Shown in pieces: positions 6,281-11,925 of a stretch of 13,781 nt of DNA (position 1 is the first letter of the stretch; every line of letters begins with the position of its first letter). A program made the position numbers and the translations under genes. Origin of the DNA: CAIWCD01 sp043782365 (lineage in GTDB: Bacteria; Myxococcota; Myxococcia; Myxococcales; 40CM-4-68-19); NCBI GenBank assembly GCA_043782365.1, contig JAYWAO010000272.1, positions 1-13,781 on the forward strand, given 5' to 3'. The notes beneath the pieces are model-generated. The model had not been told where the DNA came from. It made no database searches and saw only the letters and a program-made list of their open reading frames with translations.

Positions 6281-8085
6281 GGACGAACCGTTTCCTTGGC
6301 CTTTGCAGCAGGCGCGCCGGCGTAGGGGATGTTGAGCACGAACCTCTGCATGTCCCAGGCCGCCGTCGGGCACCGCTCGGCGCAGAGGCCGCAGTGCACG
6401 CAGAGGTCCTCGTCCTTCACCATCACCCGGTGGGTGTGGAGCAGCGGGCCAGAGGCGAAGAGCGCCTGGCTGGGGTTGGTGGCCGGGGCCGAGAGCCGCT
6501 TGCGCACGTCCTCCACCGGGCCGTCTTTGGTAATTGTAAGACAGAGCACCGGGCAGATGTCGATGCAGGCGTCGCACTCGATGCACAGCTTGTCGGTGAA
6601 GACGGTCTGGATGTCGCAGTTGAGACAGCGCTCCACCTCGCGCGCGGTCTGCTCGGCGGTGAAGCCCAGCTCCACCTCGGTGTCGAGCTTCTTGAACCGC
6701 TCGGTCAGGTCGACGTGCGACATCTTCTGCCGGCGCGCCGGGTTGTAGTCGTTCTGGTAGGCCCACTCGTGCAGGCCCATCTTGGTGGAGAGCAGGTTCA
6801 TCCCGCGCGCCGGCCGCGGCAGGAGCGGGAGCCCGTGGCAGTGGGCGTGCATCGAGAGCGCCGCCTGGTGCCCGTGCTCGACCGCCCAGATGATGTTGAG
6901 CGGCCCGAAGGCCGCGTCGCCCCCGAAGAAGATGCCGGGGAGCGAGCTTTGATAAGTCACTTTATCGACGACCGGCGAGCCCCACTTGTCCACCGCCATC
7001 CCGCTGTCCTGCTCGATCCAGGGGAAGGCCGCCTCCTGGCCGATGGCGAGGATGACGTCGTCGCAGGGGAGGATCACCGCGCCGAGGGTCTTCTGCTGCA
7101 GCTTGCCGTTCACCTCGGTGGATTGGTACTGCTGGAACTCCATCCCGACCAGCTTGCCGGCCTCCGCACCCGTGCCATAGACGAACCGCTTCGGCTCGTG
7201 GTTGACGATGATCTGGACCTGCTCCTCCTCGGCGTCGTCGAGCTCCCAGGGCGAGGCCTTGAAGTAGTTGCGCGGCTTGCGGGCCATCACCTTGATGTCG
7301 ACCCCGCCGAGCCGGCGCGAGGTGCGGCAGCAGTCCATTGCAGTATTGCCGACGCCGATGATGATGACCTTCGCGCCGATCTTCTTGATGTGCCCGAACG
7401 CCACCGAGGCGAGCCAGTCGAGGCCGATGTGGATGTTCGGCGAGTCATGGCGGCCGGGCACCTCGAGGTCCTTGCCGCGCGGCGCGCCCGAGCCGACGAA
7501 GATGGCGTCGTACTTCTGCTCGCGCAGCCACCGCAGGCTCTCGATGGGCGTGCCGTACTTCATCTCGGCGCCCATGTTGATGATCGCGTCCACTTCCTCC
7601 GACAGCACCTTGTCGGGCAGGCGGAACGACGGGATCGACGAGCGCATCAGGCCGCCCGCCACCTTGAGCTTCTCGTAGATGGTGACCGAGTAGCCGAGCG
7701 GCAGCAGGTCGTTCGCCACCGTCAACGACGCCGGGCCCGCGCCCACCAGGGCCACGCGCTTGCCGTTCTTCTGCTTGGGCGCCTTGGGGAGCAGCGCGGT
7801 GACGTCGTCCTTGTGGTCGGCCGCCACGCGCTTGAGCCGGCAGATGGCGACGGGCTTGTCCTCGACCCGCTCGCGCCGGCAGGCAGGCTCGCAGGGCCGG
7901 TCGCAGGTGCGTCCGAGGATGCCCGGGAAGACGTTCGACTCCCGGTTGAGCAGGTAGGCGTCGGTGTATCTGCCTTGCGCAATGAGCCGGATGTACTCCG
8001 GAACATTGGTGTGGGCCGGGCAGGCCCACTGGCAATCGACGACTTTGTGGAAGTAATCAGGGTCGCGGACGTTGGATGGGTCCAT
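6277..8085 (-). CDS. GltD-like FAD/NAD(P) iron-sulfur oxidoreductase with C-terminal 8-Fe ferredoxin domain
   Basis: This 602-aa flavoprotein probably links the 2-oxoacid oxidoreductase to NAD(P)H. Residues 1-90 form a GltD/DPYD-type iron-sulfur domain with Cys18, Cys22, then Cys61, Cys65, Cys69 (RTCDRPCEPACRRE) and Cys82; the extra N-terminal CxxC of GltD itself is absent. FAD binding is marked by VALVGAGPAS (111-120) and GGDAAFG (388-394), the NAD(P) fold by IIIGVGNTAMD (241-251). The C-terminal ferredoxin domain has two CxxCxxCxxxCP motifs: Cys501/504/507/511 and Cys562/565/568/572. Flavin subunits of this kind accompany 2-oxoglutarate:NADP oxidoreductases (KorABC of anaerobic aromatic degraders such as Azoarcus); that equivalence is inferred. 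It is the first gene of the trio, transcribed from the 8086-8443 gap. The ATG at 8085 lacks a strong ribosome site; the stop overlaps korA as ATGA. Confidence 0.9.
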   Translation of the reverse strand: MDPSNVRDPDYFHKVVDCQWACPAHTNVPEYIRLIAQGRYTDAYLLNRESNVFPGILGRTCDRPCEPACRRERVEDKPVAICRLKRVAADHKDDVTALLPKAPKQKNGKRVALVGAGPASLTVANDLLPLGYSVTIYEKLKVAGGLMRSSIPSFRLPDKVLSEEVDAIINMGAEMKYGTPIESLRWLREQKYDAIFVGSGAPRGKDLEVPGRHDSPNIHIGLDWLASVAFGHIKKIGAKVIIIGVGNTAMDCCRTSRRLGGVDIKVMARKPRNYFKASPWELDDAEEEQVQIIVNHEPKRFVYGTGAEAGKLVGMEFQQYQSTEVNGKLQQKTLGAVILPCDDVILAIGQEAAFPWIEQDSGMAVDKWGSPVVDKVTYQSSLPGIFFGGDAAFGPLNIIWAVEHGHQAALSMHAHCHGLPLLPRPARGMNLLSTKMGLHEWAYQNDYNPARRQKMSHVDLTERFKKLDTEVELGFTAEQTAREVERCLNCDIQTVFTDKLCIECDACIDICPVLCLTITKDGPVEDVRKRLSAPATNPSQALFASGPLLHTHRVMVKDEDLCVHCGLCAERCPTAAWDMQRFVLNIPYAGAPAAKAKETVRP

Positions 8086-8263
8086 AGGCGTGTGGGGAAG
8101 CTACATCCGGACAGGGCGGGCGTCGAGCAAGACAGTATGAGGCGAGACGCAGTGCGGCTACAGGTCGCACGCGCACGGTTTGCGTGGGGGGCGCATAGCA
8201 GAGACGATTGGCGCTGGAATGGAGACATATGCCGCGCCGCGGCAACGCCGGGCTGCGCGAAAA

Positions 8264-8399
8264 GCGTTTCACAGGGAGGAGGGGAGGAACAACAACTCCT
8301 GCGGCGGCGGGGGCTCTAGCGACGTTGGCTGCTCCGGCGTCGCACGACCGCCCCAAGACTTGGCTGTTCCTCTCCTCCGCCTTCCTCCCTGCGAAATGC
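8264..8399. repeat. Long imperfect inverted repeat upstream of the isomerase gene
   Basis: The purine-rich left arm (8264-8291) and pyrimidine-rich right arm (8365-8399) are largely complementary. Exact blocks are AGGGAGGA (8273-8280) with TCCTCCCT (8383-8390), and AGGAACA (8285-8291) with TGTTCCT (8365-8371). A further inner stem, GCGACG (8319-8324) with CGTCGC (8338-8343), has a 13-nt loop. A transcript starting upstream could fold into a branched 5' leader ending about 45 nt before the isomerase ATG. GGAGG-rich tracts often pair by chance with CCTCC tracts, so function is uncertain. Confidence 0.5.
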
Positions 8400-8434
8400 C
8401 GTTTGGCGTACCCTGCTCCGGATACCCGTCGACC

Positions 8435-8440
8435 GAGGAG
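8435..8440 (+). promoter_or_regulatory. Shine-Dalgarno site fixing the isomerase start
   Basis: GAGGAG lies just before the ATG at 8444, with only CCC between. The spacing is short, but this is the best ribosome-site match near any in-frame start, and it supports 8444 over the far-upstream in-frame starts. Confidence 0.6.
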
Positions 8441-8443
8441 CCC

Positions 8444-9259
8444 ATGCCCGACTTCACCACGCTCACCGCCTCCCTCGAAGCCGGCGTCGCCACGCTCCGC
8501 CTCAACCGGCCCGACCGCGCCAACTCGATCAACGGCCCGATGTGGACCGAGCTGCGCGACGCCCTGCGCTGGGCCGACGAGACGCCCGAGGTGCGGGTGG
8601 TGGCGCTCTTCGGCAACGGCAAGCACTTCTGCTCGGGCATCGACCTCTCCGAGCTGATGGCCGTGCAGCAGCTGATCGCCGATGACTGCCAGGCCCGCGC
8701 GAACGAGAAGCTGCGGGCGCTGATCCTCAAGCTGCAAGACTGCCTCTCCGCGCAGGAGAAGTGCCGCAAGCCCGTGCTGGCCGCGGTCCACGGCGCCTGC
8801 CTAGGCGGCGGGCTCGATCTGATCGCCGCCTCCGACCTGCGCTACTGCGCGGCGGGCGCGTACTTCAGCCTGAAGGAGATCGACATCGGCATGGTCGCCG
8901 ACGTCGGCTCGCTGCAGCGCCTCCCCAAGCTGGTCTCGCCGGGGCTGGTGCGGGAGTGGGCCTTCACGGGCCGGCGCATCGAGGCCGCCGAGGCGCTCTC
9001 GTGCGGGCTGGTCAACCGGGTCTTCGAGACGCGCGAGGCGCTCGAGAAAGGCGTGCTGGAGCTGGCGCGGACCATCGCCGCCAAGTCGCCGGTCTCGATC
9101 CGCGGCACGAAGGAGATGCTCAACTTCAGCCGCGACCACTCGGTGGCCGAGGGGCTGCACTACATCGCGGCGTGGAACGCGGCGATGCTGGTGTCGCAGG
9201 ACCTGGTCGCGGCGGGGATGGCGGCGATGAGCAAGGAGACGCCGGTGTTCAGGGATTAG
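8444..9259 (+). CDS. Delta3,5-delta2,4-dienoyl-CoA isomerase-like crotonase (ECH1 type)
   Basis: This 271-aa protein is a complete crotonase-fold enzyme. Oxyanion-hole segments are GNGKHFCSGIDLSEL (57-71) and HGACLGGGLDLIAASDLR (116-133). The stretch FSLKEIDIGMVADVGSLQRL (141-160) closely resembles the ECH1 active site, including equivalents of its two acidic catalytic residues, here Glu145 and Asp153. The C-terminal SPVSIRGTKEMLNFSRDHSV and WNAAML also follow ECH1. The likely reaction is isomerisation of 3,5-dienoyl-CoA to 2,4-dienoyl-CoA during beta-oxidation of unsaturated fatty acids with odd-numbered double bonds; a general enoyl-CoA hydratase is the alternative. It is divergent from the oxidoreductase operon and convergent with the 863-aa gene. 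Its TAG at 9257-9259 overlaps the opposing TAA by two nucleotides, so the two genes share a 4-nt junction and no terminator separates them. Confidence 0.88.
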   Translation: MPDFTTLTASLEAGVATLRLNRPDRANSINGPMWTELRDALRWADETPEVRVVALFGNGKHFCSGIDLSELMAVQQLIADDCQARANEKLRALILKLQDCLSAQEKCRKPVLAAVHGACLGGGLDLIAASDLRYCAAGAYFSLKEIDIGMVADVGSLQRLPKLVSPGLVREWAFTGRRIEAAEALSCGLVNRVFETREALEKGVLELARTIAAKSPVSIRGTKEMLNFSRDHSVAEGLHYIAAWNAAMLVSQDLVAAGMAAMSKETPVFRD

Positions 9260-11847
9260 TTGGTTCGCTTGTCGCCCGCGATATTCAGGAAGAATCGGTA
9301 GTACTGCTCCGACCCGCGCTTGGGAGTGCCGTTCGGCTCCTTGTCGGGCAGGATTCCGTAGATGTTCGAGTAGATCTTCCAGGCCATCGGGCCCCCTCCG
9401 TACCCCTGGGCCCACGCTTCCCAGACCGTGTCCTTTGCCAGCGGGAAGAGCTGGTTGAACGCCCACTGGCCGATCTCCGACCCGTGCTTGCCCAGCGCCT
9501 CGCTGGCGGCCTTGTCGACCTCGGCGTCGCTCGCGTCCGGCTGCTGGCTCTTCAAGCTGGCCTTGTACTCGGCCAGCTTCTTGACGCCGAAGTTGTAGCC
9601 GGCGGCGCCCGGCGCTCCCGGCGGGGCCCCACCGCCCCGCATCCCGGCCACGACTCCGTCGGCCATGGTCCCGGCGACCGCCTCCACCTGCTTGTACTTC
9701 TCACGGATGGTGGTGCCGTCCTCCATCGCCTTCCAGCCGACCATCACCACGCCGATGCCGCCGGCGATGAACGAGGCGGTGATCGCCACGTCGACCGCCG
9801 CGCCTTTGAGCAGGTCCGCCCAGATCGTTTTCCATTGCGGCTTGAGCTCGAGCTCGAGCTTGATCTTGACCGCGCCGGTGGCCACGCCGTCGCCCAGAAC
9901 GAAATCGACGGCGATGTCCCTCGAGGCTTCGGCGCCGAAGGTGAACATCTTGAAGTCCACCTTGCCTTCCTTGTTCTTCTCGAAGGCGATCAGGACCATC
10001 GAGGCCTTGAGGCCGAGGCCCATCGGCTGCACCTTCCACTTGTAATCGAGCGAGATCTTGGCCTTCCCATCCTTGACGTTCCACGGCGTGGTGATGGCTG
10101 AGCCGTCGCTCTCCAGGGTCAGGTCGGTCACGTTGGTCAGGTCGACGTAGGCAGGAATTTTCTTCAGCTGGGCCATGAACTTCTCGAGCATGTCCTTCTC
10201 GCCGTCGGCGGCGTTGGACCAGGTGACCCTGACCGAGGGCACCATGCTCACCGACAGCACGGCGGTGACCCAGCCCACGGAGCTGGTCCACAGGTCCGTC
10301 TTGGTCGGCAGCTCGATCCGGCTTTCGAAGGCGAGCTTGTCGGTGGTGCGGACGGTGACCGTCCGGGTCGCCGCGCCGGATTCGTTCTCGGCGGAGAGGG
10401 TGTAGCTGCGGACGCTCCGCCCCGGGTCGAGTGGATTCGAAACGAGCGGCGCGACCTCGAACCCGAACCCGCCTTCCCTTCCCGTCGGGCCGGCGTGGTC
10501 GGGACCCTCGAGGGTGACCTGCCGGGCGTCGTCGCTCACTTCCCACTTGATGTCCACCCGGGTGCCGGGCGTCACCTCGAGGTTGTCCGACCCGCCCGGC
10601 CGGTCCGGGGAGTAAGCCAGGAACTCCTTGATCACCGGAGCCTGCTTCACCACGAGGCCGAGGTCGAGGTCGAGGTGGAGCGACTGGGAGTCGGCCTCGC
10701 TCCCTCCCTGCATCGCAGTGAACTTGAAGTCGCCTGAATCGGCGGCGGTGATGATCACCTTCTTCGAGCCCGCCTTGCTGCCGTCCGGCCGTTCGCTGAG
10801 CGCGACCTCCGCTCCGTCGATCTTCGCTCCGTCGGCTCCGTCGCTGACGAGGATCGACAAGACGATCTCGTCGCCCACCGCAGCGGAGGCCACGGAGGCG
10901 CCGCCCTTGCTCGCGCCCAGCTCCACCACCTTGGCGACCCCGGAGGAGAGGTCGATGTGCGGAGAGACCACGTTCCCCGGTTCGTGGGTGTGGACTTCGA
11001 CGACCCACTCCGCGGAATCGGGACCGTTGCCTCTCGCGAACAGCGTGTGCGAGCGGTCGACCGTCTCGATGGCCATGCTGCCCGACGCACCCTGCTCGGC
11101 ACCGTCCACCACCACCGCGGTCGCGTTCTCGGACTCCCAGATCAGGAGGAGCGCGGCGTCCCTCGGGACCTGGTACGAGCGGTCGTGGTGGTCGGCGTCG
11201 TCCGGAGGAGAGATCTCGATCCGCACGCTCTTCAGCGCCGGCGGGTCTCCGCCCGGCGACGTCCCCGCGCCCGGATCAGGCGCGGTCCCGGGGTCCGGAT
11301 CGGGCGGCGTCCCCGCGCCCGGATCAGGCTGCGTCCCGGGGTCCAGATCGGGCGGCGTCCCCGCGCCCGGATCAGGCGGCGTCGCCGCGCCCGGATCAGG
11401 CTGCGTCCCGGTGCCCGGATCGGACGGCGTCCCCACGCCCGGATCGGGAGCGGTTCCCGGATCGACCGGCGGGGTCGCGAGCGGGCCGGTGCGAACGTTC
11501 ACGTGCGTCGAGTGAGGCTGGCCGTTGACGACCAGCGTGAAGCTCTTGGCGACCTCGACGGTGACCTCGACGAAGCGATCCCCGGTGGCGAGCGCGCCCA
11601 CGCCGACCAGCTCCAGCGTGTCGACCGCGCCCTTGATCGACCAGTGCAGCGTGGTGGTGCCGCCCGGGTCGACCTCGGCTGGCTGGGCGCTGAAGAACTC
11701 CACGGTCGTCGGCTCGCTCGCCGGCGGGTCCGCCGCGGGAGGCCCGGCCGGTGGGTCCGCGGGAGGCCCGGCCGGTGGGTCCGCCGGAGGAGCTGCGGGC
11801 GGGTCCGGCGGAGGCGGCGCGGGCGGGTCGGCCGGATCGTCAGGCAT
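9256..11847 (-). CDS. 863-aa proline-rich, Ig-like, cysteine-free protein; candidate injection-system cargo or accessory protein
   Basis: I do not recognise this protein as a named family. It contains no cysteine and no signal peptide. Residues 1-45 are almost only Pro, Ala, Asp and Gly with PPADPPAG repeats. Residues 47-120 look like an Ig/PKD-type beta domain (TTTLHWSIKG, SFTLVVNG). Residues 121-203 are an array of eight-residue units such as PDPGAGTP. Residues 205-290, about 293-400 and 403-501 are three more beta-rich segments, the last ending SYTLSAENESGAATRTVTV like bacterial Ig-like domains. Residues 505-863 form a separate C-terminal region with one glycine-rich hydrophobic stretch (682-705) and an aromatic-rich end. 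The start ATG has GAGGGA about 5 nt upstream. It lies 78 nt after the hub gene in the same direction and probably shares its transcript, which suggests, but does not prove, that it is delivered by or attached to that machine. Confidence 0.8.
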   Translation of the reverse strand: MPDDPADPPAPPPPDPPAAPPADPPAGPPADPPAGPPAADPPASEPTTVEFFSAQPAEVDPGGTTTLHWSIKGAVDTLELVGVGALATGDRFVEVTVEVAKSFTLVVNGQPHSTHVNVRTGPLATPPVDPGTAPDPGVGTPSDPGTGTQPDPGAATPPDPGAGTPPDLDPGTQPDPGAGTPPDPDPGTAPDPGAGTSPGGDPPALKSVRIEISPPDDADHHDRSYQVPRDAALLLIWESENATAVVVDGAEQGASGSMAIETVDRSHTLFARGNGPDSAEWVVEVHTHEPGNVVSPHIDLSSGVAKVVELGASKGGASVASAAVGDEIVLSILVSDGADGAKIDGAEVALSERPDGSKAGSKKVIITAADSGDFKFTAMQGGSEADSQSLHLDLDLGLVVKQAPVIKEFLAYSPDRPGGSDNLEVTPGTRVDIKWEVSDDARQVTLEGPDHAGPTGREGGFGFEVAPLVSNPLDPGRSVRSYTLSAENESGAATRTVTVRTTDKLAFESRIELPTKTDLWTSSVGWVTAVLSVSMVPSVRVTWSNAADGEKDMLEKFMAQLKKIPAYVDLTNVTDLTLESDGSAITTPWNVKDGKAKISLDYKWKVQPMGLGLKASMVLIAFEKNKEGKVDFKMFTFGAEASRDIAVDFVLGDGVATGAVKIKLELELKPQWKTIWADLLKGAAVDVAITASFIAGGIGVVMVGWKAMEDGTTIREKYKQVEAVAGTMADGVVAGMRGGGAPPGAPGAAGYNFGVKKLAEYKASLKSQQPDASDAEVDKAASEALGKHGSEIGQWAFNQLFPLAKDTVWEAWAQGYGGGPMAWKIYSNIYGILPDKEPNGTPKRGSEQYYRFFLNIAGDKRTN
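11248..11478 (-). repeat. Second proline-rich array: 24-nt tandem repeats
   Basis: Units beginning GTCCCCGCGCCCGGATCAGG or close variants start at 11261, 11285, 11309, 11333, 11357, 11381, 11405 and 11429, an exact 24-nt register, with a degenerate ninth at 11453. Alternate units are more alike, giving a 48-nt higher-order period. On the - strand they encode eight-residue units such as PDPGAGTP and PDPDPGTA, an extended acidic proline linker between two beta-rich segments of the 863-aa protein. Confidence 0.9.
11713..11832 (-). repeat. First proline-rich array with a perfect 24-nt tandem duplication
   Basis: Positions 11735-11758 and 11759-11782 are identical 24-nt copies, flanked by decayed units. 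They encode the repeated octapeptide PPADPPAG at the N-terminus of the 863-aa protein. Exact identity of adjacent copies points to recent slippage or selection for linker length. Confidence 0.88.
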
Positions 11848-11851
11848 TGGT

Positions 11852-11857
11852 TCCCTC
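11852..11857 (-). promoter_or_regulatory. Shine-Dalgarno site of the 863-aa gene
   Basis: GAGGGA on the - strand, five nucleotides before the ATG at 11847, fixes the start of the proline-rich protein. The 78-nt gap between the hub stop and this start (11848-11925) otherwise shows no ORF or terminator. Confidence 0.65.
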
Positions 11858-11925
11858 GTTCAGGGACGTTGCTGCGAGAGTGTTCGACGGCTCGAGCTCC
11901 GCTTTCGCGGATTGCTGCGGCACGA

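Larger units (their letters stand above)
8086..8443. other. 358-nt divergent intergenic region
   Basis: This gap separates the start of the oxidoreductase operon (- strand) from the start of the dienoyl-CoA isomerase gene (+ strand), so promoters for both should lie here. No clear consensus promoter was found; CATACT on the - strand (about 8136-8141) is a weak -10-like match with no convincing -35. Open frames crossing it on the + strand are in-frame extensions or shadows with no recognisable protein sequence. The right half carries the imperfect inverted repeat listed separately. Confidence 0.6.

Noticed and set aside
6281..6766. N-terminal extension of the korA frame up to 6766
   Set aside because: The extension overlaps the ferredoxin domain of the upstream gene and reads as Arg/Pro-rich noise. 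The family N-terminus begins at the ATG at 6280.
6394..8319. 641-aa open frame on the + strand opposite the flavoprotein
   Set aside because: The opposite strand carries all FAD, NAD(P) and iron-sulfur motifs; this frame is compositionally a shadow.
9701..11008. 435-aa open frame on the - strand within the 863-aa gene
   Set aside because: It is an overlapping frame of Arg/Gly-rich composition with no domain. The longer frame has a ribosome site and ordered beta-domain sequence.
11248..11478. CRISPR-like array
   Set aside because: The regular 24-nt units are contiguous with no unique spacers and encode an in-frame octapeptide repeat.
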